Shown: in pieces, positions 48,321-58,875 of the stretch
How positions within the stretch are numbered: position 1 is the stretch's first letter
Layout: each line of letters starts with the position of its first letter
Origin: Desulfurobacteriaceae bacterium
Lineage (GTDB): Bacteria > Aquificota > Aquificia > Desulfurobacteriales > Desulfurobacteriaceae
Direction of reading: 5' to 3'
NCBI GenBank assembly: GCA_027013575.1
Contig: JALWGN010000003.1
Location: 1 to 60,901, forward strand
DNA: 60,901 nucleotides
The notes under the pieces: generated by a model
Told to the model about the DNA's origin: nothing
The model's input: only the letters and a program-made list of their open reading frames with translations
The model's database searches: none
Made by a program: the position numbers and the translations under genes

Positions 48321-48980
48321 ATGCAGTTATTATTAATTGTCGTTTTTGTTATCTCTTTTATAGGGTTAATGTTTTTTGTTTGGCTGGTTGCTCGCCAGAA
48401 GTATAGAATTATTCTCAATGAAAAAGAGCTGAGAGAGTGCCTTAAGGATATCTATAGGCGCGTTAATGGAGAAGTTTTTGTCCATGCTGGAGAGGCAAAT
48501 GTTAAGACTTACTCCCAGCTTAAACCAGTTATTGAAGAATTTCTCAAAAATTCTCAGAATAGGGTAATCTTTGTCCTTGGACCCGTAATATCTGTAGACA
48601 AGGAAGTTTATAAAAAGCTACAAAATTCTAGAATAGACGATTTGCCTTTAGAGAAAATTCATCCAGTATTTGAGTTACTCTTAAAGCATCCTGATAAAGT
48701 ATATGTCTATTACAAAAAAGATGATGCTTTTAGTGATATAAATCATTTTGCTATAGGAGGTAGGTATCTGTATATAGAGGCTTTCCATAAACCTCTTGAA
48801 GAAAGAAGAGCAGTTCTTGTGGAGAATCCCACTTTTGCCTTGAAGAGCGATTATGTGAGATTTAAAAATATGCTTTTGAATAACAATGAGCATGTTATTA
48901 GGTTAATGCCAGATAGAAAGCTTCTAAGAAAACAAATAATGGATGGTTTAATTAAGTTCAGTGATTTTCAGGCCGCTTGA
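48321..48980 (+). CDS. hypothetical membrane-anchored protein, possible degenerate PLD-like domain
   Basis: N-terminal TM; RVIFVLGPVIS...KVYVYYKK...HFAIGGRYLYIEAFHKPLEE. Confidence 0.7.
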   Translation: MQLLLIVVFVISFIGLMFFVWLVARQKYRIILNEKELRECLKDIYRRVNGEVFVHAGEANVKTYSQLKPVIEEFLKNSQNRVIFVLGPVISVDKEVYKKLQNSRIDDLPLEKIHPVFELLLKHPDKVYVYYKKDDAFSDINHFAIGGRYLYIEAFHKPLEERRAVLVENPTFALKSDYVRFKNMLLNNNEHVIRLMPDRKLLRKQIMDGLIKFSDFQAA

Positions 48981-49372
48981 CCTTGGGAGGGAGTATGGAA
49001 GATCTTCCCGTTTTAACATTAATAACTACATTAATTTTGATGTTCTTAACTCTTTCAACAATGTTTTTGTTGACTGTTTCTTCTTTTGATAGTAGGCTTG
49101 GATCATATCTTTCCCTTATTTGGAGATTTATATCTATAGTTCAAGCTCTTGTAGGGGGATGGAGTATTATTATTGGGATGATATGGCTCCTTTATTTGTT
49201 CCTTTTTGATAAGGAAGCTTTTTTGACTTGTCAAAATGATAGTCAGATTTTTGTTTATATATTGACTTTAGTTACTATCATAGTTCTATTAATGTTATCA
49301 GGGTTTATAGGCACTATTGTTAGTCTCTATCTTAATCCTGCGAAATTGGCTATACGTTCTAATAGATTCTGA
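48977..49372 (+). CDS. hypothetical multi-TM membrane protein
   Basis: several hydrophobic segments, 4-bp overlap with preceding ORF; alternative start at MEDLP (48995). Confidence 0.7.
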   Translation: MTLGGSMEDLPVLTLITTLILMFLTLSTMFLLTVSSFDSRLGSYLSLIWRFISIVQALVGGWSIIIGMIWLLYLFLFDKEAFLTCQNDSQIFVYILTLVTIIVLLMLSGFIGTIVSLYLNPAKLAIRSNRF

Positions 49373-49414
49373 TATCGGGTTATAATCCTCTCAAAATATA
49401 CAGGGAGGTTTGAT

Positions 49415-49939
49415 ATGGACGTAAAGAAGATACCACCGGGAAAGAATCCACCGGAGGACATTTACGCTGTAATTGAAATCCCTCAGGGTTCAAACGTTAA
49501 GTACGAAGTAGATAAAGAAAGTGGAGCAGTTTTTGTTGACCGTTTCCTCTTCACCCCAATGTTTTACCCTGCCAACTACGGTTTTGTTCCAAACACTTTG
49601 GCAGACGACGGAGACCCTATAGACGTTTTGGTTATCTCAAGGCAGCCTGTTGTTCCAGGAAGCGTTATTAGGTGCAGACCTGTTGGTGTTCTCGTAATGG
49701 AGGATGAGAGCGGTAAAGACGAGAAGATAATTGCCGTTCCCGTTGATAAGTTAGATCTTACCTTTAAAAACATTAATGAAGTTACAGACCTTCCAGAGGC
49801 TACACTTAATGAGATTAAACACTTCTTTGAGCACTATAAAGACCTTGAGCCCGGCAAATGGGTAAAAGTTAAAGAGTTTAAAGGAAGTGAATTCGCTAAA
49901 GAAATGGTAATGCAAGCTATTAAAAACTTTTCTGCATAG
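49415..49939 (+). CDS. ppa: inorganic pyrophosphatase
   Basis: [22 protein letters not shown]-type core; [28 protein letters not shown]. Confidence 0.96.
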   Translation: MDVKKIPPGKNPPEDIYAVIEIPQGSNVKYEVDKESGAVFVDRFLFTPMFYPANYGFVPNTLADDGDPIDVLVISRQPVVPGSVIRCRPVGVLVMEDESGKDEKIIAVPVDKLDLTFKNINEVTDLPEATLNEIKHFFEHYKDLEPGKWVKVKEFKGSEFAKEMVMQAIKNFSA

Positions 49940-49948
49940 TTTTTAAAT

Positions 49949-49970
49949 TCCCCCCTTTTGGGGGGATTAG
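49949..49970 (+). terminator. possible terminator hairpin after ppa
   Basis: tcccccc-tttt-gggggga followed by an AT-rich tract. Confidence 0.45.
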
Positions 49971-50022
49971 ATTTTCCTGATATAATAACAATGATTCATC
50001 ATTCAGTAGCTGCGGGGATATC

Positions 50023-52314
50023 TTGAGGCTACTAAGTAAGCTTTCTCTTGGAAAACAGGTTGCAATATCCGGTGTTGTTGGAATACTTATACTTGCTGTA
50101 GTTTTGGGTTATTCCTCTTATCAGAGTACTAAAAGTAACTTGTTAAAAGTTGCGTCTCAAAAACTTACAGTTATCAGGGAAGCCAAGAAACAGCATATTG
50201 AGGATTACTTTGAATATATGGGAGGTTTGCTTCTTTCTGAGGCGAAGAATTCTTCTACAGTTGATGCTCTTAAAGAGTTTGAAATCGGTTTCTACCTTCT
50301 CTCAAAAGAGGTACCTCTGGATATTTCTTTAGTGCGTAAAGCTCTTCTGGAAGAGTACAGAAAAAACTATTTGCCCAGGATAGACACCTCCATTCCTGGT
50401 ACTGAACCTATAAAAGATGCCAGTTTTTACTTGCCTAGGAATCCTAACGGTCTTATAGCTCAGTATATATTCATTGTTAAAAATCCTTATCCTATAGGTA
50501 AGAAAAATCTGTTACTCAAAAACGATGCCTTTGACTGTACTTATATGAAAGTACATGCCCGTTACCATAAGGACTTTAATTCTTTACTTAAAAATTTCGG
50601 CCTTTACGATATATTTCTGATTGATAGAAATGGTACTGTAGTTTATACAGCTTTTAAAGAAAAAGATTTTGCTACAAATTTACTTACAGGGCCGTATAAA
50701 AATACAGGTCTTGCTAGAGTTTTTCGGGAGGCTGTTAATTCCAGAAGAGAGACTGTTTTCTTTTCCGATTTTGCACCTTATGAGCCAAGTTATAACCAGC
50801 CTGCAGCATTTATAGCAACTCCTGTTGTTGATGATAATGGTAAGTTATTGGGAGTTTTAGCTTTCCAACTTCCGATAGATAAAATAGATAGCATAGTTAA
50901 CTTTAACTATCGGTTTAAAGAGGTTGGTTTAGGAAAGACAGGGGAGGTTTTACTAGTAGGTTCTGACTTTAAATTGAAAAACAATGTTAGATTCCTTAAC
51001 GAAATTGAAAATCCGGTTGTCAGGCAGTCTAAAACAACTATAGACGTACTTGAGCTAAAGGACAAAGCAGTTCAGCTTGCTCTCAATGGTAAAAGTGGAG
51101 TAATAGAAACGACGGATCTTCTAGGGAAGAAAGCTCTTGCTGCTTATGGTCCTATTGATGTTTACGGTAAACGTTGGGCAATTATTGCAGAAATGGAAGA
51201 GGGAGAGATAATGGCTGGTCTTCTCTCCCTCAGGAAAAATAGAGCTCTCCTTATATCTATAGCTTCCCTTTTTGTGCTGGTAACCCTATTTCTGCTTTTT
51301 GTGAGGTTTAATATTGTTAAACCTCTTAATAGTTTTCTTGAGATGACTAAAGAACTATCCGAGGGAGAGGGAGATCTTACTAAGAGGTTGCGGTTTGATC
51401 CTGAAAAAGGAGACGAAATTAATCTTGCGTCTAAGTACTTTAACGCCTTCCTTGATAAGGTAAGAGAGATAGTTGCGAGAGCCCGTCATTCTGCTGAAAG
51501 TAACCTTAGAATAGCAGAGGAGCTCCGGATGGACTCTGAACTCCTCAGAGAGAAAATAAGAACGGAGATGAATGATATAGCGAAAGCTTCAGAGTTAGCA
51601 TTAAATGTTTCTGAACCTGTCAAAGAGTTTGAGGAGCTCCTTTCTAAGTCTCAGGAAGACATTGCTAGAGCACTTAAAGGGGTTGAAAGTGCAAGATCAA
51701 GTATTGAGAGATTAAGGGAGATTGTAGAGACCACAAGCAAGGAAAATGAGGTTTCAATAGGTGAACTACAGGAACTTAACAAGAAAGCTCAAGATATAGA
51801 AAATATTATAAAAATAATCAAGAATATAGCAGAAAGGACGAATCTTCTAGCTCTCAACGCTGCTATAGAAGCGGCTAGAGCAGGAGAAACAGGTAAAGGG
51901 TTTGCTGTTGTAGCTGATGAGATAAGAAAACTTGCTGCGCAGATACAGAAAAACACAGAGTCAATAGGTGAAATACTCACCAACATAGTAAATGCTATTT
52001 CAGAAGTTACTGAGAACATAAGCGCTAGAAATAGGGAAAATGACCAGTATTTAAAAGAAGTTTCATCAAGCGTAATAGATGAAATGGAGAAAGTTTCAAA
52101 GGCTATGGATGAAACAGCAGAGGTGCAAAGAACGATTGTTACAACCTCTTCCCAGATAATAGCGGATCTAGAGGAGCTTATATTACTGATTCAGGATATG
52201 GATAAGCACTCTAAGGAGAACGTTAAAGTAATAGAGAAAACGTTGGAAAAGATAAGAGAGATCTATAGAGAGGCGAGTGACCTTTATAGGATCTTAAACC
52301 GATTTAAGGTTTAG
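50023..52314 (+). CDS. methyl-accepting chemotaxis protein with extracellular sensor domain
   Basis: two TMs, HAMP-like segment, signalling tip [44 protein letters not shown] start. Confidence 0.93.
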   Translation: MRLLSKLSLGKQVAISGVVGILILAVVLGYSSYQSTKSNLLKVASQKLTVIREAKKQHIEDYFEYMGGLLLSEAKNSSTVDALKEFEIGFYLLSKEVPLDISLVRKALLEEYRKNYLPRIDTSIPGTEPIKDASFYLPRNPNGLIAQYIFIVKNPYPIGKKNLLLKNDAFDCTYMKVHARYHKDFNSLLKNFGLYDIFLIDRNGTVVYTAFKEKDFATNLLTGPYKNTGLARVFREAVNSRRETVFFSDFAPYEPSYNQPAAFIATPVVDDNGKLLGVLAFQLPIDKIDSIVNFNYRFKEVGLGKTGEVLLVGSDFKLKNNVRFLNEIENPVVRQSKTTIDVLELKDKAVQLALNGKSGVIETTDLLGKKALAAYGPIDVYGKRWAIIAEMEEGEIMAGLLSLRKNRALLISIASLFVLVTLFLLFVRFNIVKPLNSFLEMTKELSEGEGDLTKRLRFDPEKGDEINLASKYFNAFLDKVREIVARARHSAESNLRIAEELRMDSELLREKIRTEMNDIAKASELALNVSEPVKEFEELLSKSQEDIARALKGVESARSSIERLREIVETTSKENEVSIGELQELNKKAQDIENIIKIIKNIAERTNLLALNAAIEAARAGETGKGFAVVADEIRKLAAQIQKNTESIGEILTNIVNAISEVTENISARNRENDQYLKEVSSSVIDEMEKVSKAMDETAEVQRTIVTTSSQIIADLEELILLIQDMDKHSKENVKVIEKTLEKIREIYREASDLYRILNRFKV

Positions 52315-52400
52315 TCCCTCCTTTCCTACAACTTCTTAATTTTTTCATCTTGTGGTATGATTTTTGTATGGTATCTTCATACCAAGGAGAGGAGGGCTAG

Positions 52401-54406
52401 ATGAGAAAAATTCTCTTGACCTCTCTTTTTCTTATTTTCTCTTCTACATCAATAGCGCGTTCTCAGGAAATTCTAGTTGAAGCTTCTTCACTTGCTCAGC
52501 CTCAACAGACTATTCAAAGTGTGTCTCCTCAGTCTGTGTCTTTTAAAGAAACTCTTAACCTTCTTCCAGGTATAACGCTTGCTTCTTTGACAGGGTTGAT
52601 TTCTCCGAGAGATATATTCTTTCTAAGAGGTTTTAGTCCGGAGAGAGTGTACGTTTATCAGGACGAATTCCCGGTAAATAGTTCTGGGATCAGAGGAAAC
52701 TTTTATTTTGATCTTTCAGCTTTTAATACTACAAATATTAAAAAAGTTAGAGTTATTTATGGCCCTTCTGTGGTGTATGGATCAAATCCAGGAGGAAACT
52801 TAATAGTTGAAACAGAAAGTTTTCCCTCTTATAGAGAGTTTAGTATAGAGACTCTTACTGGTTCCTATGGAACCGTTAAAGCTGGTTTTACTTATAAGGA
52901 TTTTGTGAATTCAACGGGTTTCGATATTTCTTTTGGAGGACTGAGAAGTAATGGTTATTTGAGGAATGATTTTGTAGATTTGTAGAAGCTTCCAGTGGTA
53001 AGTTCTCTCTTTACCATTTAATTGGAGAATCTACCGTTTTGAAGTTTTCCTTAGAGAAAAATAGAGTGAAAGATGGTTTACCGGTTCTTAACGATCCTGA
53101 TAATCCTATTGCAGGTTATGACCCAGACTACCCGGTTGTCAGAGAGACCTATTTCAGTCTTGCTTGTGCTCCTTACTGTAAGCTTAACTTAGTTTATAGG
53201 CCGGGAGATAACTATATAGATAGAACAACAAATAGGTTTGCGTTTTCCTTTTTAAGAGATACCGGAAGTGGTCTTTTCAATTTAGCTCTCTACTCAAATA
53301 CGAGCTTAAAAAGAGAGATATATTATGGAATCTTCAAAACGCCAGCAGGTAAAAAGCTGACTTCCATGAGCTTTGATGGAAGGGATGATAAAACTTATGG
53401 ACTTAGAGCCCTTTTTGAAGAGTTTAAATTCTTTAGAAGTACTGGGACATTGGGATTAGAGTTTCAGAATTCAGGATATGGAGAAATAGAGAAGAATAAC
53501 CAGCTCTTTGTTCCTGCAAATAAGACTGCACTAAGGCGATATGCTCTTTTCGGTGAGCTAAAGAGAGAGATTCCACTTTTTATGTTAAACGTTGGTTTAA
53601 GAGTAGAGAGCTGGGAAGGAAATGCACTAGGTGCCCCTAACATAAGTGGAACAGAGTTTATGCCTACTGTTACTTTAACGAAAGATTTTGGTAATTTGCA
53701 GCTATTCGCCGGAGTTGGAAGGGTTTACAGACCTCCTAGAGCAGAGGAAATTCTGTGGTTTGGACGTGAGTATAGTGCTTTGAAAAGCTCCGGTTATACT
53801 GGTTACAAGTTGAAAGCCGAAAGGGGATGGGACTATGAAATAGGGTTAAGGAAGAAAGTAGAGGAATTTGGTTTCTCAATTAGGTTTTTCAGGTACGAAA
53901 TTAGAAACTTTATCGTAAGTAACTTTGAAGCTGCAGAGCGTTTACTCGGCGAAAATTTTCCCCATAGAATAATTGAAAACCTGAGGTATTTTAGGCTTAA
54001 CGGAGCTGAATTGGGTGCATTGCTAAAGTTACCTTATGATTTTTCATTTTATTCCTCCTATGCTTATCAAGATTCAAAGATTTCTAGTTCTCAATTTACT
54101 CCAGATAAGACACCAGATCCTACTGTTTTAGTTCCTAAACATAAACTCTCTCTCGTATTAATAAAGAAAAACTTGCTTAAAAAAGATAGCTTAGCTTTAA
54201 CTGGTAACTTTTATTCCCGTAGGAAGGGTTACTATGAAGAGGTACCAGGTTTTGGTGTTTTTAACGTTTCTTATCGGTTAGTTCCTTTAGAAAATATCTC
54301 TTTCAAGTTTGCCTTGAATAACCTGTTTAACAAAAAGTACTTTTACGTTGAAAACTACGAGATGCCTGGCAGAAATTTTCAGATCTCAATGAGAGTTAAT
54401 TTCTAA
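52401..54406 (+). pseudogene. TonB-dependent outer-membrane receptor, frameshifted by an 8-bp tandem duplication
   Basis: ORF 52401-52985 (signal peptide, plug domain) and ORF 53039-54406 (beta-barrel, terminal F); deletion of one tttgtaga copy rejoins as ...LRNDFVEASSGKFSLYHLIGESTVLKFSLEKNRV... Confidence 0.9.
52971..52986. repeat. 8-bp perfect tandem duplication tttgtaga x2
   Basis: direct reading gat-tttgtaga-tttgtaga-agctt. Confidence 0.97.
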
Positions 54407-54410
54407 AGTG

Positions 54411-54495
<85 letters not shown>

Positions 54496-54552
54496 ATAAT
54501 ACCCGTTTGATCTTGAGCTTATAATATAGGCAAATCCCAAAGGAGAGTGAAG

Positions 54553-55368
54553 ATGAACGTTAGGGTTGGTTTTATCGGTGGTGGAAACATGGCTGAAGCT
54601 TTTATAGATGCTCTCGTTGGAGGGGAGTTTCTCCTTCCGTCTCAGGTTGTCGTTTCAGACGTTAACGAGGAGAGGTTAAAGTTTCTGTCTGAGAAGTATG
54701 GAGTAAAAACCACTTTGAAGAACTTAGAAGTTGTAGCAAACAGCGACGTTGTCTTTCTTGCTGTTAAGCCTCAGGTTCTCTCTGCCGTTTTGAAGGAGAT
54801 TTCAGAGGCTGTCTCTCCTGCTCAGGTTGTCGTCTCTATGGCTGCAGGTTACCCGATAAGGAAGGTTGAAGAGTTTTTAGGAGACGATAAGAAGGTTGTT
54901 CGGATTATGCCTAACATTCTTGTAAAGGTTAGGAAGGGAGTTATAGCTTACTGCGATAACTTCAGACTCTTAGATGAGGAGAGGAATTTGGTGAAGGAGC
55001 TCCTCTCGGCCTGCGGGAAAGTTGTTGACGTTGAAGAGAAGCTCTTTGACGCCGTAACGGCGGTTTCGGGGAGCTCCCCTGCCTTCTTCTTTATTCTTAT
55101 TGAGGCTATGTGCGACGGAGCCGTTAGAGTTGGACTGCCAAGGGAAGTTGCAAAAGAGCTCGTTGTTGAGACCCTTTTAGGTTCTGCCTTTATGGCTAGA
55201 GAGGAACACCCAGAGGTGTTGAAGGACTCCGTAACCTCCCCTGCTGGAACGACGATTGAAGGGGTTGCAAAACTTGAGGAGAGAGGAGTAAGGAGCGCCT
55301 TCATAGAGGCCGTTAAGAGCGCTTTTGAAAGATCTAAAGAGATAACCAAACTGATAGAAGAGCTCTGA
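54553..55368 (+). CDS. proC: pyrroline-5-carboxylate reductase
   Basis: VGFIGGGNMAEAFIDALV; VFLAVKPQVL; VTSPAGTTIEGVAKLE. Confidence 0.95.
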   Translation: MNVRVGFIGGGNMAEAFIDALVGGEFLLPSQVVVSDVNEERLKFLSEKYGVKTTLKNLEVVANSDVVFLAVKPQVLSAVLKEISEAVSPAQVVVSMAAGYPIRKVEEFLGDDKKVVRIMPNILVKVRKGVIAYCDNFRLLDEERNLVKELLSACGKVVDVEEKLFDAVTAVSGSSPAFFFILIEAMCDGAVRVGLPREVAKELVVETLLGSAFMAREEHPEVLKDSVTSPAGTTIEGVAKLEERGVRSAFIEAVKSAFERSKEITKLIEEL

Positions 55369-56111
55369 TGTTTACCCTTCCGGAGAAACGGTTCTACAGG
55401 GCTTTTCAGAACCCTAAAGGTTTCAAGGCTTTTAACGTAGTTGCCGGGGAGAGCGACCTCTGGATAGCCGTTCCCGAGGGGGAGTACAGAGGGGAAGTTG
55501 AAAGGGAGGTTTTTTCTGCTCTTATCTCTATCAGGGAGCAGATAAAGGCCTTTGGAGAGAAGAACCCTGAGTTTTTGAAGTCTTTAACGCCTCTCCCTCT
55601 TCCCCCTTTTGTTCCTGAAGTTGTAAGGGTTATGGGGGAAGCTTCTGAGAAGGTTGGCGTTGGACCTATGGCCGGAGTTGCCGGAGCTGTTAACCTGTTT
55701 ATCGGTAAGAAGCTTGTAGAGCTTGGGTTTTCCCAGTTTATCGTTGAGAACGGCGGGGATCTCTACATGAGAGTACTTAGGCCGGTTGTTGTCTCGCTCT
55801 TTTCTAAAAACCCGAAGTTTTCAGGGAAGTTGGGGGTAGAGCTCCCGCCGGGAGAGTGGGGAGTCTCAACCTCTTCCAGTAAAATAGGACACTCTCTGAG
55901 CCTTGGCAGGACAGACATTGCAACGGTTATAGGTAAAGACCCGGTTGTTTCCGACTGTAGCGCTACTTACCTGGGAAACAGCAGGAGTGTTGAGGAGGCC
56001 AGAGAGAGGGTAGAGAGGCTGGTGGAGTTTAACAGGGGAGCTTTGGCTCTGATAGACGGTAAGTTTGTAGTGGCAGGAGACCTTAAGCTTGTCCGCTTGA
56101 CTCAGAAGTAG
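55368..56111 (+). CDS. UPF0280 family (ApbE-like) protein
   Basis: GVGPMAGVAGAVNLFIGKKL; FIVENGGDLYMR; STSSSKIGHSLSLGRTDIATVIG. Confidence 0.87.
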   Translation: MFTLPEKRFYRAFQNPKGFKAFNVVAGESDLWIAVPEGEYRGEVEREVFSALISIREQIKAFGEKNPEFLKSLTPLPLPPFVPEVVRVMGEASEKVGVGPMAGVAGAVNLFIGKKLVELGFSQFIVENGGDLYMRVLRPVVVSLFSKNPKFSGKLGVELPPGEWGVSTSSSKIGHSLSLGRTDIATVIGKDPVVSDCSATYLGNSRSVEEARERVERLVEFNRGALALIDGKFVVAGDLKLVRLTQK

Positions 56112-56162
56112 TGTAAAAGTATAACTTAATTGCAATATTTGAATTGTAAGACGAGGAGCGTT

Positions 56163-57494
56163 ATGAGGATAAAGCTTGCAGCTCTTGTTCTGTTCCTGGC
56201 GGGAACCGTTAACGCACTTGGAATTACCTTAGACGAGGCTGTAAAGACAGCTCTTGAGAAAAACAACCTGCTGAAGGCAAAGAGGGAAGAGGTAAAGGAG
56301 AAACTGTACGAGTACAGAATAGCAAAGGCTCACCTTCTGCCAAAGGTTGACCTCTTTTCTGAGTACAACAAAACGACAGACCCGCCTTACGCAATAATGA
56401 ACAGAATGGAAGTTAAAAAGCTTGACATGTTTAATACCGACTTTAACGACCCCGGGAAGTCTCAGCTTTTTAAGACCGGGTTGAAGGTTACGGTTCCCGT
56501 ATGGCTTGGAGGGAAGTTAAGAGCTGCCGTTGACCTTACGAAAAAAGAGGTAAAAGCTACTAAGGAGCAGCTTAAAAAAGACGAAAATACAGTTATCTAC
56601 GACGTTGTAAAGGCTTACTACTCCGTTCTGGCCGCAAAGGCGTTTGTTGAGACGGCTCAGCTTGCCGTTAGGGATGCCGAGAACCACCTGAAAATAGCAG
56701 AGGCAGCTTACAAGGCAGGAACAGGGTTAAAGTCTGACGTTTTGAGGGCTAAGGTTTACCTTGAGCAGATGGAAGAGAACCTTGTTAAAGCGAAGAGCAA
56801 CTACAGTATCGCACTTAGAGCTCTGGCAGTAGCCATCGGAGATTTCCCAGACGTGGAGCTCTCTGTAGACGGCGACCTGACCTATAAACCCTTCAGTTTT
56901 AACCTTAACGAACTGATAGAGACGGCAGTAAAAAACAGGCCAGAGCTTAAGGAGTTAAAAGTCAGGCTTTCTCAGACAAAAGACATGGAGAGAATGGCAA
57001 AGGCCGACTTCCTGCCTCAGGTAGGGGCTTTTGGAGAGATATTCGCTGCAGATGACAACGTTCCCTGGGATAAAGAGAACTCCAGCTGGATGGTTGGCGT
57101 AAGGGCTTCTATCAACCTCTTCAGCGGAGGGGAGAAGCTCTACAGACTGAGAAAGAGCAGAATTGCCAGGTTAAAGGTCAAGGAGTACGAGGAGCGGGCG
57201 AAGAAGGGAATAGCTTTTGAAGTTTCAAGGGCTTACTACAGGTTCATCTCTGCCGAGAAGAGGGTGGAGCTCGCAAGGGCTGCAATTGCCTCTGCTCAGG
57301 AGTCTTTAAGGATAGTTGAAAAAAGGTACAAGAACGGACTGGCCACGATGACGGAGCTCCTTGACACCCAGACGGCACTCAACCAGGCAAGGAGCAACTA
57401 CGTGGCAGCTCTTTCAGCCTACAGACAGGCTGTTGCAGAGGTCTACTACGCCGCCGGAATACTTCCCAAACGCTACCACGACCTTGTTGAGTAG
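56163..57494 (+). CDS. TolC family outer membrane efflux protein
   Basis: signal peptide then ITLDEAVKTALEKNNLLKAKREE; repeated TolC-like helices; GLATMTELLDTQTALNQARSNYVAALSAYRQA. Confidence 0.92.
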   Translation: MRIKLAALVLFLAGTVNALGITLDEAVKTALEKNNLLKAKREEVKEKLYEYRIAKAHLLPKVDLFSEYNKTTDPPYAIMNRMEVKKLDMFNTDFNDPGKSQLFKTGLKVTVPVWLGGKLRAAVDLTKKEVKATKEQLKKDENTVIYDVVKAYYSVLAAKAFVETAQLAVRDAENHLKIAEAAYKAGTGLKSDVLRAKVYLEQMEENLVKAKSNYSIALRALAVAIGDFPDVELSVDGDLTYKPFSFNLNELIETAVKNRPELKELKVRLSQTKDMERMAKADFLPQVGAFGEIFAADDNVPWDKENSSWMVGVRASINLFSGGEKLYRLRKSRIARLKVKEYEERAKKGIAFEVSRAYYRFISAEKRVELARAAIASAQESLRIVEKRYKNGLATMTELLDTQTALNQARSNYVAALSAYRQAVAEVYYAAGILPKRYHDLVE

Positions 57495-57542
57495 GTTGTG
57501 GACAGATATGAACATGAAGTTGGCATGTTTACCTGATGCCGT

Positions 57543-58868
57543 TTATACTATAAAGTAACAGATTAGGGCTATTGCTACTGCGAACGTTATGTTCAGCAGA
57601 AATCCAACTTTCAGCATGTTCTCCTGCTTAACTTCTCCCGTTCCGTAGACTATTGCGTTCGGCGGAGTTGCAACGGGGAGCATAAAGGCACACGAGGCAG
57701 CGATTCCTGCAGGGATTGCAAGCTCTTCGGCTGGAAGTCCTAAACCTTTGGCTGCAGAGATGAGAATGGGAACGAATATGGCGGCCGTTGCCGTGTTGCT
57801 CATAAGCTCTGTCATAAATATCATGAACAGCGTTACAGAGAGAACCAGGAAGAACGGAGAGAGGCCGCTGACGGTTTCTACAAACACACTGGCTATAAAC
57901 TTGCTGGTTCCGGTAATTTTCAGGAAGTGAGAGAGGGTAATTCCTCCACCAAACAGTATTAAGGTTCCCCAGTCTGTTCCCTCTTCTATCTCCTCCCAGT
58001 TAACGAGTTTCAGGGCAAAGAGGAGAACCACTGCAAGAACGGCAACTGCTGCGTCAAAGTACTTGTTTATTCCGAGGAAGTGTGAGATCGGCTTACTGAA
58101 GAGCCATCCCAGAACGGTTATCAGGAACACCAGGAGGACGAGAGCTCTCCCCCTGTCTATCTCAAACTTTACCTCTTCAAAGGTTATCTCTCCCTCTGGT
58201 TCCGGTCTGAAGTAGAGGTAGAGGATGAGGAAGAGTAGAGGGAGGAGGATCAGGACTGTGGGAAGTCCGAACTTCAGCCAGTCTGTAAATCCAATTCCTA
58301 AGTTTGCCGCTGTTATTCCGTTTGGCGGGCTTCCTACCAGCGTTCCAATTCCTCCAACGCTTGCAGAGTAGGCAACTCCTAAAAGGATAAAGTGTTTTAG
58401 CCTCCAGTCTTTCCCCCTTACGGCTCCTATAACTCCAAGTGCTAAGGGGAGCATCATCGCCGTTGTTGAAGTGTTACTTATCCACATGGAGACGAAGGCC
58501 GTTGCCGTAAAGAGGAGGAAGGCCGACGCAAGGAAAGAGCCTTTTGAAAGCGAGACGATTTTGTAGGCTATGAGCCTGTCTAAGGAGTATTTCGTCAGGG
58601 CAGTTGCAAGGGCAAAACCTCCGAAGAAGAGGAAGATTATCGGATGGGCGAACGATGAGAAGGAGGATTTAACGGAGTCTATCCCTAAAAAGATTCCCAG
58701 CAGTGGAACTAAAAGGGCTGTAACCGGCAGGGGGAGTATCTCAAATATCCAGAAAACCGCCGCAAATAGGAGGACAAAAAGTCCTTTCTTTACGAGGGGG
58801 TCTATGCCGGAGAGGAGGAGAGCTCCGGCAAGTAGAAGGAAGAGGACAAGGCCGATAACCTTTTTCAT
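57543..58868 (-). CDS. SLC13/DASS family anion:sodium symporter
   Basis: SNTSTTAMMLPLALGVIGA; GVAYSASVGGIGTLVGSPPNGI; FMLPVATPPNAIVYGTGEV. Confidence 0.93.
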   Translation of the reverse strand: MKKVIGLVLFLLLAGALLLSGIDPLVKKGLFVLLFAAVFWIFEILPLPVTALLVPLLGIFLGIDSVKSSFSSFAHPIIFLFFGGFALATALTKYSLDRLIAYKIVSLSKGSFLASAFLLFTATAFVSMWISNTSTTAMMLPLALGVIGAVRGKDWRLKHFILLGVAYSASVGGIGTLVGSPPNGITAANLGIGFTDWLKFGLPTVLILLPLLFLILYLYFRPEPEGEITFEEVKFEIDRGRALVLLVFLITVLGWLFSKPISHFLGINKYFDAAVAVLAVVLLFALKLVNWEEIEEGTDWGTLILFGGGITLSHFLKITGTSKFIASVFVETVSGLSPFFLVLSVTLFMIFMTELMSNTATAAIFVPILISAAKGLGLPAEELAIPAGIAASCAFMLPVATPPNAIVYGTGEVKQENMLKVGFLLNITFAVAIALICYFIV

Positions 58869-58875
58869 CTTTTCC

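Noticed and set aside
52983-52985. TonB receptor stop as a recoded selenocysteine codon, given selC in the window
   Set aside because: The stop is TAG, not TGA, and the downstream barrel is in another frame; the 8-bp duplication explains it fully.
56163-57494. Complete RND/ABC efflux operon with TolC
   Set aside because: No membrane-fusion or inner-membrane pump genes are adjacent; only the TolC-family gene is present.
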